64,000 nt of DNA from an uncultured Bacteroidales bacterium (GTDB taxonomy: Bacteria; Bacteroidota; Bacteroidia; Bacteroidales; UBA932), in assembly GCA_947253655.1 (NCBI GenBank), contig CAMYAE010000002.1:152659-216658 (forward strand). Reading direction: 5' to 3'. Made by a program: the position numbers and the translations under genes. Under the pieces are notes generated by a model, which had not been told where the DNA came from, did not search any database, and saw only the letters and a program-made list of their open reading frames with translations. Every line of letters begins with the position of its first letter. Within the stretch, counting starts at the first letter, position 1. Shown in pieces: positions 35,370-44,409 of this stretch.

Positions 35370-38342
35370 TTAGAATGAAATATCTACTCCGCCTACAATC
35401 TGCATTGAGTTCGGGTACATTCCGTTTGTGGCGTTGCCGTATGCCACTTCGGGGTCGTATCCCTCGAAACCTGTAAATGTCAGAACGTTACGCCCTGTTA
35501 CATAGAATCTGATTTCCGAAAGTATCTTGGTTTTGTCCAAAATGTTTTTAGGAAGGCTGTAAGACAGAGAAACATTTTTAAGTCTTATGAAAGATGCATT
35601 TGAGCATTGGGATGTGTCGGGATAATATGGAGTGCCGTATTTCGGTATATCCGTAACCTGTCCCGGGTGTGTCCATATATTCAGCATTTTACGCTCCGAA
35701 TTGTACCTCATAAGCTGAGCCGTATTCATAGTGTAATACCTTTCGTTAATAAACACCCATCTTTCGCCGACCCATGAAAAATCAGCGGCGAAGCTTAGCC
35801 CTTTCCATGAGAAAGTTGTTCCGAAGCCACCCGTCCATGGAGCAGTGGTGTCTTTATTGCCCCAATATTGCATTATGTCGTTCGAATATATCTTTGTAAG
35901 ATTGCCGTTAAGATCCTTCCACATAGGCAGGCCGTCTTCCGGATCAACTCCCGCTCTTATCTGTGTGTAGATTTTGGTGGCAGATTCACCCACCTTGTAT
36001 TTTCGTCCGATCTTCGGGAACGTCTGTTCATCCATACCGTTAAACAGCCTCGTAATCTTGTTCCTGTTGTAATTTACGTTCCCTTTTATGTTCCAAAGAA
36101 ACTTTCTGTTTTTTATTATGTCGTAGGACAGTTCCAATTCCACTCCTCGGTTGACCATGTTTCCGACATTGCCGTAATTGCTTGAAAAGCCTGTCGTTCC
36201 TGACAATGGAATCATCATGAGCAGATTGCGTGAGTCTTTGTTATATAATTGCACATCGAAATTGAATCGTCCTATCAGCGAACCGGACAGACGTGCATTG
36301 AAGATCCCCACGCTTTCCCATGTCAGATCCCTCCTTTCCATTTGTGCAAGCGCCCATCCGTCCTCTCCGTCATAGCTCGCCCCGCTGCCTACAAGTCCTA
36401 TTGAAGGATACCAATTGTCAAAGGACGAGTTGCCTGTTGTACCGTAACTGACGTTTAGATTCAAATCGTCAATCCATGAAATATCTTTCATGAATTGCTC
36501 GGCCTTGATTTTCCACATTCCTCCGACAGAGAAAAACAGAGCATACCTGTAATTTTTGCCGAACATTGATGAACCGTCCGTCCTGATTGACGCGTCGATG
36601 AAATATCGGCCGTTCCAATCATAGTTTGTGTTGAAGAAGAAAGAATTGAGGTTGTTTTGAGAGGTGCCACCGCCCCAGCTTGTTATACTTGTAGAACTTC
36701 CAAAGTTCATAGTTCTGTCGTCAGACTGACCGACTCCGGTGGCATTGAACTTTCTCTCGAACTTCACAATAGATTCGTGCCCAAGCAGGAAAGTGATATT
36801 ATGCTTTCCGAACGCGGTCTTGTATTCTATGGTATTGGTGGAAGACAGCTGATAATAACGCTGGAATCCGTCTGAAACAGTTCCTTTACCGTCGTTCATA
36901 TAATATGACGGGAAGAATCGTCCTTCACCGAAATAGTCGAACCCGTCAACTGCCTGCCTGAACCTGATGTTCATTCCTTTGAGCGGAGTAAGCAATTCGT
37001 ATACCTGACCGGTTAAAGTGATGTTGCTTCGCTTGTTGTCGTTCTTTTCATAATACTTCAGTATATCCATCGCACTATTGTCCCAAGGGTAGACTTCGTA
37101 TGTGTCTCCTTTTGAGATGCTTCCGTCATCGTTTATGATTAGCTTGTACGGCGTATGGTAGGGCGAATTTATTATACCCTGCATGACAGGGGATTCATAA
37201 TACCAGCCCGTATTGATTGTGTGGTATTTCGTAACCGAGGCCGAAAGATTGGCACCTATTTTCAGCCATTTATTGGTTTGAATGTCAAGATTGCTCCTGA
37301 AATTAAATCTCTTCATATTGGAGTTTACCTTGACTGTACCCTCTTCACTGTAAAAGCCTGCTGAAATGTAATAATTCGTCCTTTCAGACGATCCTCTTAT
37401 GGTCATGTCCGTCCTTGCCATAGGCGCCGCATTATTGAAAAGGTATCCCATCCAATCGAAATCGATGCCGTTGCCCAAAACGAAAGCCTTGTTGGCCTGG
37501 TATGCTACGTCGTTTTTGAGTTCCGGAAGACACAACTCCTCGAAACGGAAAAGTTCCTCCGAATTCATCATGTCAAGATTAAAACGGGTCAGCATGGATA
37601 CTCCGTATTGTCCACGAACAGAGATTAATGGCTTCTCTCCCTTTTTCCCCTGTTTGGTGTTGATAAATATTACGCCGCTGGCTGCTCTTGAACCGTATAT
37701 TGCTGTCGATGAAGCATCTTTAAGGACAGAAATACTTTCTATATCCTGGGGGTTTATACTCGTGAAGACCTGGTATCCTACCGGCACGCCGTCCAATATA
37801 TATAGCGGAGCAGAACTCATATTCAGCGAGGAGCTACCCCTGATTGTCATAGCGACACTGCTGGTTGGTTCACCCGAACCGCTAAAAATCTGTAGGCCGG
37901 CAACCTGCCCTTGAAGCGCGTCTCCGATATTTGCCGAAGGCCTTTGTTTTATGGCTTCCGCGGATACTGTTTTCACGGATCCTACAATATTTCCGATTTT
38001 CTGTGCGGAACCATATCCCACCACTACCGTACCTTCCAGTATTTCGCTATCCTCTTTAAGGGTTACTGTTATCTTGGAGCGACCTTGTATAGGGACCCTT
38101 ACAGACTTATAGCCGATTATGTCCACAATCAGCGTGTCAGTAGGGTTGGCCTCTATAGAGAATTCTCCGAGTTCGTTAGTATAAGTGCCGTTGGTGGTTC
38201 CTGCAACCATGACCATGGCAGCAATGACCGGCTCGGACTTCTCATCTGAAACGACGCCGGTAACAGTGTTTTGTGCTGACAAAAGTCCCGGTGTCATGGT
38301 TAGTGCCGCTAAAGCAAGCAGCAGGCTTCTGATTCTCTGCAT
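35370..38342 (-). CDS. SusC/RagA-family TonB-dependent outer-membrane transporter
   Basis: 990 residues. Signal peptide (ends LLSAQ), a carboxypeptidase-regulatory-like domain (about 25-100, VTGVVSDEKSEPVIAAMVMV), a TonB-box/plug region (about 105-225: EGTVVVGYGSAQKIGNIVGS, NIGDALQGQVAGLQIFSGSG, PLYILDGVPV, GSRAASGVIFINTKQGKKG), then a 22-strand barrel ending in VGGVDISF. It imports oligomers with SusD at the expense of proton-motive force relayed by TonB. No N-terminal secretin/STN domain is present, so no anti-sigma signalling is expected. It is paired with the SusD gene 21 bases downstream. Confidence 0.97.
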   Translation of the reverse strand: MQRIRSLLLALAALTMTPGLLSAQNTVTGVVSDEKSEPVIAAMVMVAGTTNGTYTNELGEFSIEANPTDTLIVDIIGYKSVRVPIQGRSKITVTLKEDSEILEGTVVVGYGSAQKIGNIVGSVKTVSAEAIKQRPSANIGDALQGQVAGLQIFSGSGEPTSSVAMTIRGSSSLNMSSAPLYILDGVPVGYQVFTSINPQDIESISVLKDASSTAIYGSRAASGVIFINTKQGKKGEKPLISVRGQYGVSMLTRFNLDMMNSEELFRFEELCLPELKNDVAYQANKAFVLGNGIDFDWMGYLFNNAAPMARTDMTIRGSSERTNYYISAGFYSEEGTVKVNSNMKRFNFRSNLDIQTNKWLKIGANLSASVTKYHTINTGWYYESPVMQGIINSPYHTPYKLIINDDGSISKGDTYEVYPWDNSAMDILKYYEKNDNKRSNITLTGQVYELLTPLKGMNIRFRQAVDGFDYFGEGRFFPSYYMNDGKGTVSDGFQRYYQLSSTNTIEYKTAFGKHNITFLLGHESIVKFERKFNATGVGQSDDRTMNFGSSTSITSWGGGTSQNNLNSFFFNTNYDWNGRYFIDASIRTDGSSMFGKNYRYALFFSVGGMWKIKAEQFMKDISWIDDLNLNVSYGTTGNSSFDNWYPSIGLVGSGASYDGEDGWALAQMERRDLTWESVGIFNARLSGSLIGRFNFDVQLYNKDSRNLLMMIPLSGTTGFSSNYGNVGNMVNRGVELELSYDIIKNRKFLWNIKGNVNYNRNKITRLFNGMDEQTFPKIGRKYKVGESATKIYTQIRAGVDPEDGLPMWKDLNGNLTKIYSNDIMQYWGNKDTTAPWTGGFGTTFSWKGLSFAADFSWVGERWVFINERYYTMNTAQLMRYNSERKMLNIWTHPGQVTDIPKYGTPYYPDTSQCSNASFIRLKNVSLSYSLPKNILDKTKILSEIRFYVTGRNVLTFTGFEGYDPEVAYGNATNGMYPNSMQIVGGVDISF

Positions 38343-38357
38343 TGTGAAATAAAGGGT

Positions 38358-38813
38358 TTACAAAATCGGTAATATATGGTTCTCGAAAGAACGGGTACGG
38401 TGACTTGTTTCAATATTTGGAAATTCGGTGCATTTTTCCCAAACGCTTTTTTCCTTAGACACAGTAGATTCCATTGTCATTCGGTTGCTTGCAACGCTTA
38501 TATCGTATGATGCGGCCCAAGTACTGCCGTCTGAGTATGAACCTGAAATCCTGTTACCCGGACATTCGTATTCACCGGTAAAGAGATCATAAAAAATCAT
38601 ATCTCCGGTTCTTTGGTAGAGTCTGAACTCGCCGTCTTGACACAGTTCCAGATATATGTCTGCGTCCTTGGTCGCTATGGTTTCATGAGAAATCATGTGC
38701 CATATTCCGGGCACGTCACCTCTAATTGCCTTTTTCTCCTCTTTATTGCAGGATATTCCTACAATAATTGCGATCGAGAGAAAAAGTATTTTCCATATAT
38801 ATTTAATGTACAT
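38358..38813 (-). CDS. Small lipocalin-like lipoprotein
   Basis: 151 residues from MYIKYIWKILFLS. A longer in-frame start at 38852 overlaps the upstream subtilase and is rejected. Lipobox VGISC (Cys22). The mature part (GIWHMISHETI, LELCQDGEFRLYQRTG, GEYECPGNRISGSYSDGSTW, VASNRMTMES) follows the pattern of lipocalin-like domains that are common as small lipoproteins of Bacteroidota. Role unknown; it sits between the first subtilase (16 bases) and SusC (15 bases). Confidence 0.75.
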   Translation of the reverse strand: MYIKYIWKILFLSIAIIVGISCNKEEKKAIRGDVPGIWHMISHETIATKDADIYLELCQDGEFRLYQRTGDMIFYDLFTGEYECPGNRISGSYSDGSTWAASYDISVASNRMTMESTVSKEKSVWEKCTEFPNIETSHRTRSFENHILPIL

Positions 38814-38829
38814 CTTATTGTCGTTCAAA

Positions 38830-40782
38830 TTATAGCCAGCCTCCGTTGGCACTTGTTTCCGCCTTTGAAATTATAGCTATTTCCTTTGATATTTTCATAC
38901 CTCCTGTCTCAGGGCCTCCAAGTCTGTCACTGCCTCCGATTGCATTTACTGTGATTTTGCCGGAACCTGTCTTTGTGCATTTTACAAGGAGAGACCCTTT
39001 TTCTACCACGGGGGTTTCTTCTATGCCGAGAGCTTCCTTCGAGGCAGGATCGACAGTTACTTCAAGATATGTAATCTTGGAAGATTCTCCTCCAAACCTG
39101 TCTGAAAGGCTGATTTTAGTAGCATCGCCTTTCTTGACAACGGCACAAGGCGTACCTTCAATCTGCATCAGCAGCTTCCACGCATTTATTATTCCGGTGC
39201 CCATTTTCCCTTTGTATGCTTCCAATGGTTTGCCCGTACCGGGGGCGATACCATTAAGGTTGCTGTCAATCTCATCGGTTGAGGTCAGTACCATAGATAT
39301 GAATTCGTCTCTCGTGAACTTCTTTCCGAGTTTTTTCGCATAAGAGAGTCCGAGTGAGACGATTCCGGATACAAGTGGCGTGGCTTGTGATGTTCCTTGG
39401 ATAAAGCCGTAGTCCTGTCCTTTATAGAGTTCGCTCGGAACCGTTGAAAGCATCGTAATGCCGCCGAGTTTGCTGTTGCCGCCCGGAGCCGAAATGTTTA
39501 CACCATAACCATAGTTAGTATAGAAGGCAGGTCGTCCGTCCTGTCCCGTAGCCGCTACGCAGATAAAGTCGCGATAGGCTCCCGGATAGCTTACCTGTGT
39601 CGAGCCGTCATTGCCCGCCGAGAATACAACAATATTACCGTCGGTAATGACGCCGCTGTTATATTTGTTGCTTTGTCCCGGATCGAGAAAATATTTTAGA
39701 GCCGCAAGTTCTATCTGTGTAGCGGCACCTCTTTCATACATCTCATCAGAAGTTATTGCGAGACTCGAACCGAATGAACCCAAGGAGCATTGGAGCACAG
39801 ACGCTCCGTTGTCGGCCGCATATCGTACAGCATTGGCGAATGTCTCCACTGTCCCGTTTTTGCTTCCTTGAAAGACCTGACAGCTCATAAGACGCACTCC
39901 ATCTCCTTTGCCGTGGCCTCCTGCCACGCTGCTGATGCCTTCGCTGTTGTTGTTGACAGCAGCTACAAGTCCGGCGACATGAGTCCCATGTCCGGGATTT
40001 GCACCTCCTGCCGTCTTCCAGTCGATGTTGCCACTCCTGCTATAGAAATTGTATCCGAAAATGTCGTCAACATAGCCATTGTTATCATCATCTACTCCTT
40101 CCACCCCGTTCTTTTCCTTAGTATTAATCCACATATTTGCGGCAAGGTCGGGGTGCGTGTATTTTATACCCTCGTCCACTACGGCCACTATAATTGAAGG
40201 GTCACCGGCACATAGCCCCCACGCATCTTTTATATTGACATCAGCTCCTTGAGCGGTATACTGACCGAAATCCGATTTGCTGCCATTGTTAATCAGGTAC
40301 CACTGTTTGTCAAGCAGGGGATCGTTCATACCTTTCAGAACTTGGGAAGACAGATCAATTTGCCGGCAGGGTTGCGACAATTCAGAATCGCGTTTCAGAT
40401 AAGACAAATATTCAACTGATTCTATGGCATCATTTGTTTCCATTAATCTTGCTATGGATTCTTTGCCCTTTTCCTCTCCGAAACTGATTTTATACCATTT
40501 GTCGAAGCCGTACTTCCTTTCGATTTCTTCTTTACCCGGTATTATAGCAAATACCCGTTCTGCAACGCAAGAATAGCTTTCAAGAACGGGTATCAGGTCG
40601 GTTATTTCGTGGTTTTCTTTAAGTTTTATCAGAAGGCTGCCTTCTTCTGAGCCGGCAGGTGAATTTGCAATTTTTGAGCGTTGCTCTCTTTGCTCATCAC
40701 CTCCCGGAGGACTGCTGATTTTCTCGTGGCACGATACCGCCGTAATTAGGATTATCAATATAAAGCTATAAAATCTGTCCAT
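38830..40782 (-). CDS. Subtilisin-like S8 peptidase lipoprotein
   Basis: 650 residues. Lipobox TAVSC (Cys18). A propeptide (about 48-135) shares the spacing and motif YGFDKWYKISF with the other subtilase of the cluster (YGLHKWYKIEF), so the two are paralogues. Catalytic domain about 195-540: Asp203 (AVVDEGIKYTHPD), His265 (GHGTHVAG), Ser465 (GTSQATPLVSG), all intact. A Ca-binding-like insert DDDNNGYVDD (231-240) follows the Asp. The C-terminal about 100 residues form an unrecognised beta domain; no T9SS sorting domain. Predicted to be anchored at the cell surface or periplasm and to cut protein into peptides for the SusC/SusD pair. First gene of the minus-strand cluster. Confidence 0.93.
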   Translation of the reverse strand: MDRFYSFILIILITAVSCHEKISSPPGGDEQREQRSKIANSPAGSEEGSLLIKLKENHEITDLIPVLESYSCVAERVFAIIPGKEEIERKYGFDKWYKISFGEEKGKESIARLMETNDAIESVEYLSYLKRDSELSQPCRQIDLSSQVLKGMNDPLLDKQWYLINNGSKSDFGQYTAQGADVNIKDAWGLCAGDPSIIVAVVDEGIKYTHPDLAANMWINTKEKNGVEGVDDDNNGYVDDIFGYNFYSRSGNIDWKTAGGANPGHGTHVAGLVAAVNNNSEGISSVAGGHGKGDGVRLMSCQVFQGSKNGTVETFANAVRYAADNGASVLQCSLGSFGSSLAITSDEMYERGAATQIELAALKYFLDPGQSNKYNSGVITDGNIVVFSAGNDGSTQVSYPGAYRDFICVAATGQDGRPAFYTNYGYGVNISAPGGNSKLGGITMLSTVPSELYKGQDYGFIQGTSQATPLVSGIVSLGLSYAKKLGKKFTRDEFISMVLTSTDEIDSNLNGIAPGTGKPLEAYKGKMGTGIINAWKLLMQIEGTPCAVVKKGDATKISLSDRFGGESSKITYLEVTVDPASKEALGIEETPVVEKGSLLVKCTKTGSGKITVNAIGGSDRLGGPETGGMKISKEIAIISKAETSANGGWL

Positions 40783-41069
40783 TATATAAAACGAATTAAT
40801 ACATCGGGCAATATATGTATTTTTAACCTAAAATCAATCAAATATCTTAAATTTTTAATATAATAATAACAAAGTGCATCTGCATCATACTATTAATATT
40901 GGCAGGTTTGGGCAATTGTTTCTTTTAAGAACATTTATGATTTCTTGGAAATATTACAAAAATATTAAAATAAATAAAAACCTAAAATCAATAAATGTTA
41001 AATTTCCATAGTATATTATTTAGTGTTATCTTTGCGGTGAAAAACAATCAAACTAACTGATTTGTATAT
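40783..41069. promoter_or_regulatory. Divergent AT-rich intergenic region between the peptidase and nuclease loci
   Basis: A 287-base, strongly AT-rich gap with no gene. The plus-strand promoter is given separately. On the minus strand, GATATTTG (plus 40839-40846) is one base off the -7 consensus with a TTTG (plus 40870-40873) 23 bases upstream, a weak candidate promoter for the subtilase-SusCD operon. The phrase cctaaaatcaat occurs twice in the same orientation (around 40827 and 40981), a possible shared protein-binding site. Confidence 0.4.
41003..41034 (+). promoter_or_regulatory. Promoter of the nuclease/TonB-receptor locus
   Basis: TTTC (41003-41006), 20-base spacer, TATCTTTG (41027-41034): a good match to the TTTG-N19-21-TAnnTTTG consensus, 36 bases upstream of the receptor gene start. 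Confidence 0.65.
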
Positions 41070-44000
41070 ATGAAGAATTACTTAAAACATGTATTAATGG
41101 TCGTACTTGCATTCGCTATGACAAGTATGGCGGCTTCAGCTCAGGTTACAACCTCTTCATTGGGAGGCAGGGTTGTAGACAAAGCAGGGCAGCCTGTTAT
41201 CGGTGCTGCCGTTGTAGCCACTCACACTCCGTCAGGTACTGTATACGGAGCTGTTACCAACAATGACGGTCGTTACACTATTCAGGGTATGCGTACTGGA
41301 GGCCCTTACTCTGTTGAGATTTCAAGTCTCGGCTATCAGACTGTTAATTATACGGATGTTATTCTGCAGCTTGGTGAGTTGTATAGCCTTAATTCGGTGA
41401 TAAAGGATGATGCCGAACTTTTGAGCGAGGCAGTTGTCGTAGCTTCTCCTGCATCAAAATTTGCAGCAGAGAAGACCGGTGCATCCACCAACATATCCAA
41501 TTCGCAGATTCTCCAGATGCCTTCAATCAGCAGGAGTATCACCGATATTGCAAGGCTTTCTCCTTACGGCGGAAATGGCATGAGCTTCGCCGGCACAGAC
41601 GGCCGTACTGCCAACTTCACCGTGGATGGAGCTAACTTCAACAATAACTTCGGCCTAAGCGACAGGCTTCCCGGTGGCGGCAGTCCTATTTCAATAGACG
41701 CCATCGAAGAGGTGCAAGTGGTTATTTCTCCATACGATATACGCCAGAACAACTTTATCGGAGGCGGTGTCAATGCCATTACCAAATCAGGTACAAATAC
41801 ATTCAAAGGCTCAGCATACGTTTATCATCGCAATGAGAATATGCGTGGTGATGCAGTTGATTCGGAGATAATAAGCTCAGCAAGGAATAAGGACAGACTT
41901 ACCACCTACGGACTTACATTCGGAGGTCCTATTGTCAAGAACAGTCTCTTCTTCTTCGTAAACTATGAGCAGTCCACTATCCCTACAGTTGTAAACCGCT
42001 GGAGACCATCCAAAGATGGCAAAGCGGATGCAGATGCATTCATATCACGCACTACAGTTGCGGATATGCAGAAAGTGTCGGATTTCCTAAAGACAAAATA
42101 TGGCTATGACACAGGCTCTTACAATGATTTCCCTGCCGATGAGAGCAACAGGAAATTCCTTGCAAGGCTTGACTGGAACATCAACCGGAACCACAAGTTG
42201 GCACTTCGTTACAACTACACGCTTAACAAGGCATGGAGGTCCACCAATGCCTCTTCTTCCAATGCGAAACAGCGTACCACACAGCCTCGTATGTCCGAGT
42301 TTGCAATGGCTTTCGCCAACTCAATGTACTCTATGGAAAATAAGGTGAACACCTTCTCTTTGGATTTCAACAGCCGCTTCAGCGACAAGGTCTCAAACCA
42401 GCTTTTAGCCACTATGTCCCAACTGGACGATATCCGCGGATCCAATTCATCCAAGTTCCCTTTCATAGACATTCTTGACGGCACCGGGATCTCCCCTTAT
42501 ATGAGTGCCGGCTACGAATTGTTCACATGGAACAACGGTGTCCACAACCGCACGGTGACAGTAAAAGACGATGTCACCATTTATCTTGGAGACCATAAGG
42601 TGACTGCCGGAGCAGGTTACGAATATCAGATGGCCGATAACTCTTATATGAGGAACGGTACAGGCTATTATCGCTACAACTCTTTGGACGATTTCTTCAA
42701 TGGGGCGGCTCCGGAGACTGTGGCATTGACATACGGTTACGACGGCGAGGAAAACCCTGCAGCCCGTGTGCGTTTCAATAAACTTGCGGCTTACGGTCAG
42801 GACGAATGGAACATAAACGAGAAATTCAAGCTGACGGCGGGCCTTAGAATCGAGACAATCCTCTTTAATAATAAGGATATAAAGACCAACAAGCAGATTT
42901 ACGAAGACTATAATTTCAACGGCACGAGGATCGACACAGGAAAGTGGCCGAATCCAAGAGTGCAGTTCTCTCCTCGCGTAGGTTTCAACTGGGATGTATT
43001 TGGCGACAGGTCTCTCAAGATTCGTGGCGGCAGCGGCCTCTTCACCGGACGTCTTCCTCTTGTGTTCTTTACAAATATGCCTACCAACTCAGGTATGGTG
43101 CAGAACGTTACCTCCATATCTACAAGTTATAATGACGGTGTGGCTAAACCCGACCCGCTTCTTGCAAATTTTGCCGGTGACATGATTACAAATGTCAGCG
43201 ACCTTATTGCAAAACTTAATAAGTTGGATGCCAACAGATTCCCTATAGCTTCTCCTGAGAACGGAGTCAAGCCGTCCACCATCGCGGCAGTTGATCCTAA
43301 GTTCAAGATGCCTCAGGTCTGGAAGACTTCCATAGCTGTGGACTATTCCCTTCCTACATCATTCCCATTCAGCATTACCGGTGAATTCATATATAACAAG
43401 ACAGTCAATGGCGTATGCATCAAAGACCTTAACCTTGTTCCGGTAGAAGGATTTGCAAGACTGTCCGGCGCTGACAATCGTCATATCTACCCCGGCACTC
43501 AGCATTCTATCGGAAAGGATTCAAAGGGAAAGGATATTATGGTTCCTGACTATCAGTATTATAAGACATCTGCCTATATGCTGACAAATACTAATCAGGG
43601 ATATGGCTACACTGCAAGCTTGCAGTTGAATATGCAGCCGGTTGAGGGTCTTGATATCAGTGCGGCCTATACACACACTGTTTCCAAGGAACTTACAGGT
43701 ATGCCTGGCTCTGATGCCAATTCTGCGTTCACATATATTCCTACAACAGAAGGACCTAACAATCCGGTACTTCACAATTCCCAATATGTTACTCCGGACA
43801 GGTACTTCGTTTCATTGGCATACGACGACAAGTCCGACAACCATTTCGGTATATTCTACGAGGCATGGAGAGGCGGCTACAACTATAGTTATATGTATGC
43901 CAACGACTTGAACGGTGACAACTATAACTATGACGCAATATATATCCCTAAGAACGCTGATGAAATCAGGTTTGCTTCCGCTGACGATGCTGACCGATAT

Positions 44001-44393
44001 TGGGCTTTTGCAGCCAAGGACAAATATCTTAAGGCAAACAAGGGCAAATATGCGGAAGCGTACAGCGTATATTCTCCTTGGACTCACAGGGTCGATTTCC
44101 GTTATGCTCACGATTTCAAAATCAGAATCGGTAAAACAGTGAATACGCTGCAGCTTAATTTTGATTTGAAGAATGTGTTGAACGTATTTAACTCAAACTG
44201 GGGTGTAAGCAAGCAGATGAATCCGGCATTGAAGTCCGGACGTATTCTTGAAGTAAGGAAGATTGATCCGGACGGCGTTCCGGTATTCAACACGCCAAAG
44301 GCTGTGAATGGAAACACACAGATATGGACACCTGTGCACAGTATCGGCCAATGCTGGTATGCGCAAGTAGGTATAAAATATATGTTTAACTAA
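41070..44393 (+). CDS. TonB-dependent receptor, Oar-like, with carboxypeptidase-regulatory domain
   Basis: 1107 residues. Signal peptide (ends AASAQ); CarboxypepD_reg-like domain about 28-110 (GGRVVDKAGQPVIGAAVVAT ... ISSLGYQTV); plug about 125-235 (TDIARLSPYGGNGMSFAG, FTVDGANFNNNFGL, GGVNAITKSGTNTFKGS), then a large barrel ending in WYAQVGIKYMFN. The plug lacks the NIGDAL/LYILDG motifs of SusC proteins and no SusD follows, so this is an Oar/TonB-receptor type rather than SusC. It is first in a block with OB-fold lipoproteins and nucleases, so its cargo may be nucleic-acid fragments (inference). The next gene starts 16 bases downstream. Confidence 0.93.
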   Translation: MKNYLKHVLMVVLAFAMTSMAASAQVTTSSLGGRVVDKAGQPVIGAAVVATHTPSGTVYGAVTNNDGRYTIQGMRTGGPYSVEISSLGYQTVNYTDVILQLGELYSLNSVIKDDAELLSEAVVVASPASKFAAEKTGASTNISNSQILQMPSISRSITDIARLSPYGGNGMSFAGTDGRTANFTVDGANFNNNFGLSDRLPGGGSPISIDAIEEVQVVISPYDIRQNNFIGGGVNAITKSGTNTFKGSAYVYHRNENMRGDAVDSEIISSARNKDRLTTYGLTFGGPIVKNSLFFFVNYEQSTIPTVVNRWRPSKDGKADADAFISRTTVADMQKVSDFLKTKYGYDTGSYNDFPADESNRKFLARLDWNINRNHKLALRYNYTLNKAWRSTNASSSNAKQRTTQPRMSEFAMAFANSMYSMENKVNTFSLDFNSRFSDKVSNQLLATMSQLDDIRGSNSSKFPFIDILDGTGISPYMSAGYELFTWNNGVHNRTVTVKDDVTIYLGDHKVTAGAGYEYQMADNSYMRNGTGYYRYNSLDDFFNGAAPETVALTYGYDGEENPAARVRFNKLAAYGQDEWNINEKFKLTAGLRIETILFNNKDIKTNKQIYEDYNFNGTRIDTGKWPNPRVQFSPRVGFNWDVFGDRSLKIRGGSGLFTGRLPLVFFTNMPTNSGMVQNVTSISTSYNDGVAKPDPLLANFAGDMITNVSDLIAKLNKLDANRFPIASPENGVKPSTIAAVDPKFKMPQVWKTSIAVDYSLPTSFPFSITGEFIYNKTVNGVCIKDLNLVPVEGFARLSGADNRHIYPGTQHSIGKDSKGKDIMVPDYQYYKTSAYMLTNTNQGYGYTASLQLNMQPVEGLDISAAYTHTVSKELTGMPGSDANSAFTYIPTTEGPNNPVLHNSQYVTPDRYFVSLAYDDKSDNHFGIFYEAWRGGYNYSYMYANDLNGDNYNYDAIYIPKNADEIRFASADDADRYWAFAAKDKYLKANKGKYAEAYSVYSPWTHRVDFRYAHDFKIRIGKTVNTLQLNFDLKNVLNVFNSNWGVSKQMNPALKSGRILEVRKIDPDGVPVFNTPKAVNGNTQIWTPVHSIGQCWYAQVGIKYMFN

Positions 44394-44409
44394 AAACCAG
44401 ACAAAATAT

